Shown here: positions 1-9,800 of the stretch, piece after piece
How positions within the stretch are numbered: the stretch's first letter is position 1
How the letters are laid out: the number at the start of each line of letters is the position of its first letter
Program-made: the position numbers and the translations under genes
DNA from: Sphingobacterium faecale
Lineage (GTDB): Bacteria > Bacteroidota > Bacteroidia > Sphingobacteriales > Sphingobacteriaceae
Reading direction: 5' to 3'
NCBI RefSeq assembly: GCF_016746095.1
Contig: NZ_JAERTY010000010.1
Span: forward strand, 1 to 64,000
Length of the DNA stretch: 64,000 nucleotides
Notes under the pieces: model-generated
Told to the model about the DNA's origin: nothing
What the model saw: the letters and a program-made list of their open reading frames with translations, nothing else
Databases searched by the model: none

Positions 1-38
<38 letters not shown>

Positions 39-180
39 AAAATGAAGTGTAAGATCAAGACTATTTATAAAAAATAGAATTGTCTTTATTTAAATAATTT
101 CTGATTCTATGACTGACAGGTTGAGTTATTTTTAACTTTCGTTGTTTCTCAACACTACTCGTTACGTTACATGATCATTT

Positions 181-193
181 CCTTAAAGAACTT
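181..193 (-). promoter_or_regulatory. boxA-like antitermination element in the 16S leader
   Basis: On the minus strand the leader contains AAGTTCTTTAAGG, close to the boxA core of rRNA leaders (TGCTCTTTAACA in E. coli). It lies between the rrn promoters and the 16S start, where boxA is expected. The assignment rests on motif similarity and position only. Confidence 0.4.
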
Positions 194-307
194 TATTCGC
201 ATCCGCATCGCGCTTCTGCTTCTATTACCGACATCCGGAGATGTGACTTATCATTCTGTTTTTCCGGCCTCCCTTGCGGCGGCCGCCCTTCGTTTCCGTT
301 GGGACTG

Positions 308-338
308 CAAAGGTAGGAATCTTTTTTAAACCTCCAAA
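308..338 (-). promoter_or_regulatory. rRNA operon promoter, proximal
   Basis: On the minus strand, TTTG (338-335) is separated by 19 bases from TACCTTTG (315-308). This matches the Bacteroidota sigma-ABfr consensus (-33 TTTG, -7 TAnnTTTG). A GC-rich initially transcribed region follows, and the 16S gene begins about 270 bases downstream. The -33 side is AT-rich. Confidence 0.75.
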
Positions 339-466
339 TTTTATTTTAAAATAATTTCCGGAGAAGATTTCAGAGCATCGGATCTAACGGATCAGACCGC
401 AAAAGAACCGCTCTATCTACCTTATGTCATCGTTCCGGAGAACCGTCCCTCCCTCGCGGAGTGGTG

Positions 467-498
467 CAAAGATAGGAACTTTAAAACCACATTTCAAA
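467..498 (-). promoter_or_regulatory. rRNA operon promoter, distal
   Basis: This is a second match of the same kind about 160 bases upstream of the first. On the minus strand, TTTG (498-495), a 20-base spacer, then TATCTTTG (474-467). The sequence around the -7 box (CCTATCTTTGCA) is nearly the same as in the proximal promoter (CCTACCTTTGCA), so the two are probably tandem rrn promoters. Confidence 0.7.
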
Positions 499-770
499 GA
501 CATAACACAGACTATTTTTCAGCATATAACGTAAAACGCTGGAACAGCGGGCAATAAAATTTAAAAAAGAAAGCACACAGGCACCAGGGACTGCAAAAAA
601 GGCATACTATTCCTATCATCGGGCAGGATCAGCAGGGATTTAAGCCTGGCATAACTGAGCTTTTATAGTGATTTACCTCTATGAACCCTCTATAAAACCT
701 CTATTATGTCCCTAAATAATCTCTACAAAATTCAAAGCAGGTACGGAAGCATATAAAAGGAAGTAGCGAA
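499..770. other. Intergenic region between efflux operon end and rrn promoters
   Basis: No convincing gene was found here. The stretch must hold the 3' end of the efflux transcript read leftward. An AT-only dyad, TTTTATAG at 661-668 with CTATAAAA at 690-697, is the only visible fold, and it lacks a clear U-tract. A third GGGACTGCAAA-like tract at 587-597 resembles the rrn promoter surroundings but lacks the TA of a -7 box. Confidence 0.4.
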
Positions 771-2231
771 CTATCTCCATCCACCACCTAACGACCTATA
801 CAAGGTCACACATGCGTTCAATTGTCTTTGCTTCAACTCTACTAAATCCAATTCACTCTTTAAAGCATTACTCTGCGCCGTAATTACCTCCAAATAGGTA
901 GCATACCCACTTTTAAATAATAAAGAGGCATTTTTCACGGCGAGTTCTGAGTTTGAAACCCGCTCTTCCGCTAAGTTTAACTGTTCCTTCTGCTTTTCTA
1001 CAGTTATAATTGTATTCGATACTTCTCCAACAGCCTCCATAACCTGACGCTGAAAATCGAGTTCCACCTTCTCCCGCTCTATTTTTGCTACCTCATACTG
1101 ATTCTTAAGTTTTTTATTCCGAAATACAGGAGCTGTTACTCCACCTGCTATCCCCCCAAGTAATGCACCAGGTATATTAAACCAATTTTTTGCCAACATG
1201 GCATTTACTCCAAAAACTCCACTTAAACTTATACTTGGATATCGCATAATCTGCGCTACATTCATCTGAGCATTGGCCGCAACCAGAGCATACTCAGCCT
1301 GCTTGATGTCCGGTCGATTACGGATAATATCCAACGGGCTTCCTAGAGAGATATCTTGATCAAATTTGATGAGACTATCATTTAATGTATTATTTCTAGT
1401 TACCGCAGCAGGCATATCTCCAACCAGCATTCTCAACGAATTTTCTTGAATTGTAATTTCCTTTTCTAAATCCGGGATCAATGAAGCCGCCACCAATCGC
1501 TGTGACTCGGTCTGTTGGATGGCCAATGCTGTGATTTCACCAGCGTCAAACTGTAATTTTATCATCCGCAACGTACTGTCATTCAATTGTAGATTCCTTT
1601 TAGCGACTTCAATCTGTGCATCCAACATTAATAGATTAAAATAGCCGGTCGCAATATCCGCAATAAGTTTCGTCTGAATTGCTGTTTTCGCTTCTTTCGT
1701 ATCCAGCCAACTTGCTTTCAAAACATCGCCCTCTTGCCCTATCTTACCCCAAATATCCAACTCCCAACTAAACTCTAGCCCTGTAGCGTACTGTGATTGA
1801 TATTTAGCCATAGATTCTGGAGCCTTTTTCCCTTTTTGTTCATACCATTTGGATGAGGCGGAGCCATAAAAATCTTTTGAGCGATACTGTTGATTCACTG
1901 TCGCAATATTAGCGTCTACAGTAGGTAAATAGTTTAACTTATTGATCCTTAGATTCCGATTCGCTATTTCTATATTTTTTAACGCAATCCGTATATCATA
2001 ATTGTGGGAAAGGCCACTATCAATCAGAGTAATCAGATTACTATCGTTAAAGAAGTTCCTCCACTCAATTTGACTTAGTAAAGAATCTCCTTCATCTGTT
2101 GTCCAGGCGGAGCGGAATGAATCAGGCGTATTCAAATTAGGTTGTTTATATTTCTCTCCAACTTTGCACCCTGTCAGAAAAAAAACACCCGCAAATAGAT
2201 ATAAAATTGTTTTTATCGACATATTATTCAT
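771..2231 (-). CDS. RND efflux outer-membrane channel, NodT/TolC-family lipoprotein
   Basis: This 486-residue protein is the outer-membrane exit channel of a tripartite drug or detergent pump. The N-terminus is a lipoprotein signal ending in FLTGC, which predicts a lipid-anchored channel. Two OMF repeats rich in alanine and coiled coil follow, and the protein ends in the family's usual LGGGW. The first ATG is preferred because a strong GAGGAGG ribosome-binding site lies seven bases upstream, inside the last codons of the permease gene. Only two bases separate the two genes, so they are translationally coupled. Substrates cannot be read from the sequence. Confidence 0.92.
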   Translation of the reverse strand: MNNMSIKTILYLFAGVFFLTGCKVGEKYKQPNLNTPDSFRSAWTTDEGDSLLSQIEWRNFFNDSNLITLIDSGLSHNYDIRIALKNIEIANRNLRINKLNYLPTVDANIATVNQQYRSKDFYGSASSKWYEQKGKKAPESMAKYQSQYATGLEFSWELDIWGKIGQEGDVLKASWLDTKEAKTAIQTKLIADIATGYFNLLMLDAQIEVAKRNLQLNDSTLRMIKLQFDAGEITALAIQQTESQRLVAASLIPDLEKEITIQENSLRMLVGDMPAAVTRNNTLNDSLIKFDQDISLGSPLDIIRNRPDIKQAEYALVAANAQMNVAQIMRYPSISLSGVFGVNAMLAKNWFNIPGALLGGIAGGVTAPVFRNKKLKNQYEVAKIEREKVELDFQRQVMEAVGEVSNTIITVEKQKEQLNLAEERVSNSELAVKNASLLFKSGYATYLEVITAQSNALKSELDLVELKQRQLNACVTLYRSLGGGWR

Positions 2232-2233
2232 AA

Positions 2234-5200
2234 TTAATCCTCCTCTGACTTAAATTTCAATTTGACTCGCTCATCTAGTGTTTTAAAAACAACAAAGAGT
2301 ACTGGGATAATAAAAATACCAAAAGCAACCCCAGCAAGCATACCACCTGCAGCACTAAAACTAATAGAATGGTTACCAATAGCCGATGGCCCAACAGACC
2401 ACATAAGAGGCACTAAACCTGCCACAAATGCTAAAGAGGTCATTAAAATAGGTCTCAATCTCAACTTTGCCCCCTCAATAGCGGCATTGTATATACTCAT
2501 TCCTTTATCCCGCTGCTGAACGGCAAACTCGACAATAAGAATTGCATTTTTTGCTAACAAGCCTATCAACATAATAAGCCCAACCTGCACGTAAATATTA
2601 TTTTCTAAACCAGCCATTAAAACTGTAGCGAAAACACCGACTAATCCAACAGGAACAGAAAGCAACACTGCCCATGGTAAAATATAACTTTCATATTGTG
2701 CAGCTAACAAGAAATAAATAAACAAAATACTTAAACCGAAGATTAGTACAGTCTGCGAACCAGATTTACTCTCTTCGTAAGACATTCCAGTCCATTCATA
2801 TCCAAAATTACCTGGCAATTGTTGAACCGCCAATTTTTCTATTGCCTGCATCACATCTCCTGTACTATAACCGGATGAAGGATTAATATTTACCGTAATG
2901 GCATTGTAGAGATTATATCGTGCTATGGTCTCTGGTCCCACTACTTTATTGAGTGTCATTAATGTGCCGACAGGAACCATTTTTCCTTCCTTATTGCGGA
3001 CAAAAATGGAGTTTAACGATTCTGGATCTGTACGATGCTCAAAATCGGACTGCATATATACCCGATAGGTACGTCCAAAGCGATTGAAATCTCCTGCACT
3101 CACTCGCGCAAAGTACATCCGGATTGTATTCATCATTTCTTTAATGTCTACACCCATACTTTTTGCCTTCACCACATCAATATCTGCTTCGTACTGTGGA
3201 AAATTGGATTTAAATGAGGTATATGCATTATCCACCTCTTTCAGCGCATTGATTTTATTGATAAAGGAGTCCGCAACAATATCAAAATCTCGAATATCTC
3301 CTCCCAACCTGTCTTGAAGAACTAACTCTACGCCGGCAAAATCACCAAACCCCTGTACTGTGGGCCTTGGAAAAACTTTAAATGTTGCCTCATTGATCAC
3401 GGACAAATCTTTGCGGACCGTATCCATAAATGCATTTATATTTTTAATTTGTTTTCGTTCTGCATGAGGTTTCACATTAATATAACCCGCTGCAAATGCA
3501 GGGCTTGTCCCTCCCCCCAAAACATTAAAACCAGAAACAGTGGTCATACCGGCAATATCTTCGCGTTTTTGTAGAATACTATCTGCCTGACGCAAAACGG
3601 CAGTGGTTCTCGACAAAGAAGCCCCAGGAGGCATTGCCAAGGAATAAGTAACAAAACTATCGTCCTCAGTAGGAATAAAACTCTTTGGTGTATAAAACAA
3701 GAATAGAATACCTATAACAGTAACTAGCAATAATCCACCAAATGCAATTTTCTTATGCCCAATCAAATATTTTACCCCAACAATATATTTGTCTGTGAAT
3801 CTATCAAAAGATGCATTGAAGGCATTAAAGAATCGTTGCTTGTATTTTTGTACTTTACTCAAATCCTGTTCAGCTTCGATATCCTTAGGGTGGATCGGCT
3901 TTAAAAGCAATGCACACAACGCAGGTGAAAGAGTCAATGCATTGAAAGCTGAAATCAAAATAGCGGTAGCAAGTGTATAAGCAAACTGTCTATAAAAAAT
4001 ACCAACAGGTCCTTCCATAAATCCTACAGGTAGAAATACTGCGGCCATCACCATTGTTATAGACAATATTGCTCCTGTAATTTCGGACATTGTCTGCACG
4101 GTAGCATCTTTTGCCCGCATTCCAGTCTCGTGCATTTTTTGATGAATCGCTTCCACTACGACAATCGCATCATCGACAACAATACCAATAGCCAGTACAA
4201 GGGCAAACATTGTTAGTACATTAAGCGAAAAACCAAACAGACTAAGGAAAAAGAAAGTTCCTATCAAAGAAACAGGAATCGCAATCGCAGGTATCAAAGT
4301 AGATCGGAAATCCTGTAGAAAAATAAACACGATGATAAAAACTAAAATAAAAGCTTCAAACAAAGTGGTCTTCACTTGATTAATCGACTGATCAATCTGA
4401 TCTCTGACGCTATAGGAAATCTCATAATGAATGCCTTCTGGAAAAGATTTTGACAATTCCTCAAGCACTTTCCGAACCTCTATATCAATCTGATGCGCAT
4501 TCGAACCGCTCGTTTGTGTAATATTCAAAGTCAGACCTGGATTACCATCGACTTTATTATCACTTCCTAAATTGGTTGCTCCAAATTCAATGCGTGCAAT
4601 ATCTTTGAGGTAAAGTATAGAGCCATCTTTATTCGTTTTGATGACCATGTTTTCAAATTCTTCTGGCTTACTGAACCTTCCTTTATGTTTGATAACCGTT
4701 TCAAAGACCTCATCTGAGGTCTCTCCAAATTTACCTGGAGCAATCTCAAAGTTCTGATCATTCAAAGCCTTAGTAACATCCTGCGGGATAATATCATAAA
4801 GTGCTAGCTTTTCTGGATTCAGCCATACCCGCATAGAATAATCCCGTGCACCTAATCGAGAGACTTGAGCAACACCGTCCACACGTAGTAGAGGTCGTAT
4901 CATATTAATCTGCGAGAAAGCTTGTAGAAATGTCTCATCGTATACAGAATCCTGATGATCCGAGAAGATATTTATAGTCATAATAGCACCACTTTGTCGC
5001 GGTTGCACTGTAATTCCGTTTTCATTGACTTCTGCAGGTATAGCACTAATAGCTTTTGATATTCGTGTCTGTACATTTACCGAAGCGATATCGGGATTAG
5101 TTCCTGTTTTAAAAAACACCTGTACAGAACCTGACCCCGAGTTAGTAGCAGACGATTTGATATACGTCATATCTTCTACCCCATTAATGGCTTCTTCAAT

Positions 5201-5392
5201 AGGCAGTAAGACACTCTCCGCAACGGTCTCCGAGTTCGCTCCTGGATAGCTCAATGAAACAACAACACTTGGTGGAGCTATCTCTGGAAACCGGGTGATC
5301 GGTAGAGTCTTTAGTCCCACCAGTCCTAAAATCACTAAGATTAGGGACATCACCGTAGCTAATACAGGTTTGTTTATGAAGGTTTTTAACAT
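2234..5392 (-). CDS. RND efflux permease, HAE1/AcrB family
   Basis: This 1052-residue inner-membrane, proton-driven pump subunit belongs to the HAE1 (AcrB-like) family, whose members usually run 1030-1060 residues. The start at MLKTFINKPVLA is chosen over an upstream in-frame codon because all family members begin just before this first transmembrane helix. Asp407 and Asp408 in GIVVDDAIVVVEA match the AcrB proton-relay pair in number and context. Two large periplasmic loops and twelve predicted membrane helices follow the normal plan. It lies between its fusion protein (upstream) and its outer-membrane channel (downstream) in one operon. Confidence 0.95.
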   Translation of the reverse strand: MLKTFINKPVLATVMSLILVILGLVGLKTLPITRFPEIAPPSVVVSLSYPGANSETVAESVLLPIEEAINGVEDMTYIKSSATNSGSGSVQVFFKTGTNPDIASVNVQTRISKAISAIPAEVNENGITVQPRQSGAIMTINIFSDHQDSVYDETFLQAFSQINMIRPLLRVDGVAQVSRLGARDYSMRVWLNPEKLALYDIIPQDVTKALNDQNFEIAPGKFGETSDEVFETVIKHKGRFSKPEEFENMVIKTNKDGSILYLKDIARIEFGATNLGSDNKVDGNPGLTLNITQTSGSNAHQIDIEVRKVLEELSKSFPEGIHYEISYSVRDQIDQSINQVKTTLFEAFILVFIIVFIFLQDFRSTLIPAIAIPVSLIGTFFFLSLFGFSLNVLTMFALVLAIGIVVDDAIVVVEAIHQKMHETGMRAKDATVQTMSEITGAILSITMVMAAVFLPVGFMEGPVGIFYRQFAYTLATAILISAFNALTLSPALCALLLKPIHPKDIEAEQDLSKVQKYKQRFFNAFNASFDRFTDKYIVGVKYLIGHKKIAFGGLLLVTVIGILFLFYTPKSFIPTEDDSFVTYSLAMPPGASLSRTTAVLRQADSILQKREDIAGMTTVSGFNVLGGGTSPAFAAGYINVKPHAERKQIKNINAFMDTVRKDLSVINEATFKVFPRPTVQGFGDFAGVELVLQDRLGGDIRDFDIVADSFINKINALKEVDNAYTSFKSNFPQYEADIDVVKAKSMGVDIKEMMNTIRMYFARVSAGDFNRFGRTYRVYMQSDFEHRTDPESLNSIFVRNKEGKMVPVGTLMTLNKVVGPETIARYNLYNAITVNINPSSGYSTGDVMQAIEKLAVQQLPGNFGYEWTGMSYEESKSGSQTVLIFGLSILFIYFLLAAQYESYILPWAVLLSVPVGLVGVFATVLMAGLENNIYVQVGLIMLIGLLAKNAILIVEFAVQQRDKGMSIYNAAIEGAKLRLRPILMTSLAFVAGLVPLMWSVGPSAIGNHSISFSAAGGMLAGVAFGIFIIPVLFVVFKTLDERVKLKFKSEED

Positions 5393-5469
5393 ACTGTTTG
5401 GATTTAAGGAGCAATAGTTTTCAAGCGCCATCAGTTAAGACGGCGCGAGAAACTTTGCTACATTGAAAA

Positions 5470-6630
5470 TTATTGTTGAATTGGGGTTACTGTAGATCCT
5501 TCAGTAATCTTATCCAGGCCGGTCAGTAAGACACGTTCGCCTACGGTAAGACCGTCCGCGATGATATAATTATCTTTACTCTTGCCACCTATCGTAACAA
5601 CACGGCGGCGCACTTTGTCTTCCTTGTCCAACACATAGACAAAAGTTTTGTCTTGTAATTCGCTGGTTGCTATTTGGGGAATCTGAATTACATTTTTCTT
5701 TACTTCGGATATTTTTAAAGTTCCAGTACTTCCACTTCGCAACATATTGTCTGTATTCGGAAAAGAAGCTCTTAATGAAATTGCCCCAGTCGTACGATCT
5801 ACCTGCCCATTGATTGCGTCGACAGCTCCTTTGTTCGTGTATTCTTCACCATCCGCCAAAATCAAGACAGCGTCTGGAAAGCTTAACGCATTCCTGCTTT
5901 TTGGAATTCCATTGATACTATCCTCTTTGACCTTTAATTTTGAGAAGTATAAAAAATCAGACTCATTCATAGAAAAATAAACGTATACATCCTGCACATC
6001 GGACAATACAGTCAATGGCTCCTTATCACCTTTACCCACAAGATTACCGATTCGCTTCGGAATACGACCAATATATCCACTAACCGGTGCTGTGATTATA
6101 GTAAAACCTTGATTGATTTCGGCACTACGAACTGCAGCTGTAGCCTGGTCTAAAGAAGCTTTAGCAACATCATAATCGGATTGAGCTGACCGCAGGCGAA
6201 CCTCAGAAATAACATCGTTGTCAACCAAGGGCTTCAATCGCTCTATCTCTAAACGTGCATTCTTTAACTTTGCTTTGGCAACATTCTGATTAGCGACACT
6301 ATTATTCAACAATTCTTGGTAAGCTGATGCATCTACCTTAAATAGCTTCTGTCCCTTCTCGACAAAGGAACCTTCATCTACATAGATTTCCTGTAAAAGT
6401 CCCTCTACCTGAGGTCGTACTTCTACGTTTACCTTCCCCTCGATAGTCCCCAAATACGTCTTTATCGTCGTTGCATCACTCGCATTGACCGTATATACAG
6501 GGAGTGCTAAGGGCTTGGCTGTAACTTCATTCTCTTCGGACTTACCGATAAAACAACTGTAAAATGTAGCAATGACTAAAGCTGTCATTGAAACAATTGA
6601 AATATAAAAACTCACTTTCCTTTTTCTCAT
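5470..6630 (-). CDS. RND efflux periplasmic adaptor (membrane fusion protein)
   Basis: This 386-residue HlyD/AcrA-type adaptor links the permease to the outer-membrane channel. An N-terminal membrane segment ends at FYSC and may be a lipoprotein signal. A split biotinyl-lipoyl-like domain (QVEGLLQEIYVDEGSFVEKGQ and later ITAPVSGYIGRI) flanks an alpha-helical hairpin at about 110-170, followed by beta-barrel and membrane-proximal domains. It is the first gene of the adaptor-permease-channel operon. A terminator at 6776-6806 separates it from the upstream efflux unit, so its promoter should lie in 6631-6775, where I found no perfect TAnnTTTG box. Confidence 0.93.
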   Translation of the reverse strand: MRKRKVSFYISIVSMTALVIATFYSCFIGKSEENEVTAKPLALPVYTVNASDATTIKTYLGTIEGKVNVEVRPQVEGLLQEIYVDEGSFVEKGQKLFKVDASAYQELLNNSVANQNVAKAKLKNARLEIERLKPLVDNDVISEVRLRSAQSDYDVAKASLDQATAAVRSAEINQGFTIITAPVSGYIGRIPKRIGNLVGKGDKEPLTVLSDVQDVYVYFSMNESDFLYFSKLKVKEDSINGIPKSRNALSFPDAVLILADGEEYTNKGAVDAINGQVDRTTGAISLRASFPNTDNMLRSGSTGTLKISEVKKNVIQIPQIATSELQDKTFVYVLDKEDKVRRRVVTIGGKSKDNYIIADGLTVGERVLLTGLDKITEGSTVTPIQQ

Positions 6631-6775
6631 ATTACTTAACTAGATTTTAGCAAATTAATAAAACGTAACTGATCTGTTACACTCAAGAACGCAAAAACAA
6701 TGCAAGTTTGGGCCTTTCCTTGTTTCTTTTAACAGTCTTTAACAGAATAAAAAGACCTATTATTAGGCTAAAAGG

Positions 6776-6806
6776 CAAAAAAAAGACTCTCCAAAACTGG
6801 AGAGTC
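6776..6806 (-). terminator. Rho-independent terminator of the fused efflux operon
   Basis: GACTCTCC (6785-6792) pairs with GGAGAGTC (6799-6806) around a six-base loop. On the minus strand the stem is followed by eight T residues (6784-6777). It lies just downstream of the fused permease-channel gene and ends that transcript before the next adaptor gene. Confidence 0.85.
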
Positions 6807-6831
6807 CTTTCATTTTCAAAGATTTAAGCTA

Positions 6832-9800
6832 CTATTTCCAACCACCACCTAGGGCTTTGTACAAAACAACTTGATTTAGCATCTTTTCCTTCAATACATC
6901 CACCTGTGCTTCCTGAGCTCCTATAACATCTTTCTGTGCTGTTACAATATCCAAATAATTGACTCGTCCTGCAATAAAAAGCTCTTCAGCCGCAATAATA
7001 GCAGATTCTAAAGCTTCTACCTGATTATGAACTAACACTTCACGTTCTGCAATAGCACCTTGTGTATGCAGTGCCAAAGAAATTTCATTCACGGCATTCA
7101 AAATCACTTTTTCATACTCCAAAAATGCTATTCCATAATTTGCTTTCATGACTTCATACTGCGACTTCAATTCCCGTTGTCTGAAAATTGGGACTGTGAC
7201 ACTACCTAAAACTCCATAAGCAACAGACTTGTCCAAATTGAAAAGTTGGTCTATACTAAAAGTCTGTAATCCAAAATAGGGACTGATCGCAACAGAAGGA
7301 AGAAAGGAGAGCCTAGCAACTTCCAAGTCGCTATAGTTACCCTGCAATTCCAATGCTGCCCTTCGGATATCGATACGGTTGTTAAAAAGTAAATCAATGT
7401 TACCAACATGGAGTTCTTGGAATATCTCATGATTTGGGACATGTTCTTTTGTCCTCGCAATAGGTTGATACACTCTTCCTAAAAGTTGGTTTACCTGGTG
7501 TTCGTATCCGACTATTTCTTGCATAGCCAAAGCCCTGCGTCCCTTAGATTCAGCTAGAATAGATTTAAACTGTTGTACACCTAGTTCGTCTGCCCGGCCA
7601 GCCTCTTTCTGTGCTTCAATAATACTTAAAGCTCGTTCATGCAATAGTATATTCTGCTCATATACCTTTACTTTCTGATCCAACGCGATCAGTTCAAAGT
7701 ATGCTGCAGCAACGCTACTAATGAGTTCGGTTTGTAATAACCGCTTAGTTTCGCTTTCTGCTAACAACCCCATAAAAGCAGCTTCTCTTCTATTTCGTAA
7801 TTTTCCCCAAAGATCTATTTCCCACGATGAACGCACACCAACGAAATAGTCTGGAATAAATGGCTCGGGTAGTTTTTCGTCTGACGTCAAATTATCCGAA
7901 AAATTAGAATCGTAATTACCAATACCAGATTCAGTATAGTGGCCATATTTCCGAAGTCCGGCCTCTATGGCTCCATCCAACGTTGGCAACAATGCGGCCT
8001 TACGTTGCCTAAAATTAGCTTGCGCCACTTCAATACGGTGGATAGCTTGCTTGAGGTCTCTATTATTTACTAAAACAGTATCAATAAGGCCTTTTAAATA
8101 AGGATCAGAAAACACCTGCTGCCAAGGAATATCTCCTAAGGAAATACTGTCTGCCAATACCGTTTGAGCATTGACTTTTACATCTTGACTTAACTCAGAT
8201 TTTGTGACTTTCTTAGGAACAGTACAAGAAGACACCAACAACAGAGCTGCTAACACAGCTACTACCTGACCTGTTTTTTTAGGCTTATTACGCTTGGCAA
8301 ATAAAACCACTAACCCAGGAATTACAATAACTCCCAAAATGGTTCCAATTACCATCCCTCCCACTGAAGCCGTGCCAATAGTCCTGTTACCAACGGCACC
8401 TGCACCATTTGCCAACATCAATGGAATAAGTCCTGCAGCAAATGCAAAAGAAGTCATTAAGATTGGACGTAATCTCGCCACCGCTCCTTCTACGGAAGCT
8501 GTAAAAATATCCATCCCCTGCTTGTACTTCAAGTTGGCATATTCCACAATTAGGATGGCATTTTTACCTAACAATCCAATAAGCATTACTAATGCGACCT
8601 GCGCATAAATATTATTTTCAAGACCAAAGATCTTCAAGAAGATAAAGGCCCCAAAGATTCCGGCCGGTAAACATAAAATGACGGGCAGTGGAAGCAGGAA
8701 GCTCTCATACTGCGCTGCCAAGAGCAAATACACGAATACAAGACAGAGTAAGAAGATATATCCGGCCTGGTTACCTGATATCTTTTGCTCTCTTGTCATT
8801 CCCGACCATTCGATTTCGTATCCCTGCGGGAGATTCTCCGCAATACGCTCTACCGCTTCAATAGCCTGTCCAGAACTAAACCCTGCAGCAGCTTGACCAG
8901 TAATCATCGCAGAACTAAACATATTATATCGTGTAATCTGTTCTGGCCCATATACGCGCTTCATAGTCATAAATGAGGAATAAGGAACCATCTCTCCTTC
9001 TGCGGTCTTTACATATAGTGCCAAAACATCTTCTGGTTTTTGACGGGAAAATGCATCAGACTGAACCATCACTTTATACATCTGTCCGTAACGGATAAAA
9101 TTGGTAGCGTACTGACTCCCTAAAAGGGTCTGTAGGGTATTCATCGAATTCTCAACAGAAATGCCTTTTTTAGCTGCTAAATCATAATCGATTTCAAGCA
9201 TGTACTGTGGAAAATTAACATCAAAAGTAGTACTAGTGCTCTCTATTACATCGTCGTTGTTCAACTCTTTAATAAAATCATTCAGTACAATACTCGTTTT
9301 TGATAAATCTTCATTACCACTTTTATCTAACAAACGCAGCTCAAATCCGGAAGAGTTACCGAATCCTGGGACTGTTGGCGGTGGAAAAAACTCTATTGTT
9401 GCATCTGCGATATGGCTAGTTTTCTCTCTAAGAATCGTCATTACGTCGTGCACACTTTCGTCACGCTGATCCCATGCCTTCAGGTTAATCATCCCCATAC
9501 CATAGGATGCCCCCGATACCTCAGTCACAATACTATATCCGGCTAATGTGGATACAGTCTCTACGATATCCAACTCTCGAGCAATCCTATCTACCTCATC
9601 AAGAACCTTTTCGGTACGATCCACCGTAGCTCCAGGAGGCGTAGTCACAGCAACATAAATCATTCCCTGATCTTCTGTTGGAATAAATCCAGTAGGTAGA
9701 ATCGCAGCAGATCCCCAAGTAAGTACAAACATCAAGGCTAGCGCCCCCAATGTAACGACTCTCCGTCCTGCTATACGTGTCAATAAATTTTTATAACCTC

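Noticed and set aside
661..697. Terminator of the leftward efflux operon formed by TTTTATAG / CTATAAAA
   Set aside because: The stem is AT-only with a 21-base loop and no U-tract, too weak to call.
5393..5431. Upstream start adding 13 residues to the first RND permease
   Set aside because: The family starts just before the first membrane helix, at the ATG at 5392. The extension has no conserved character.
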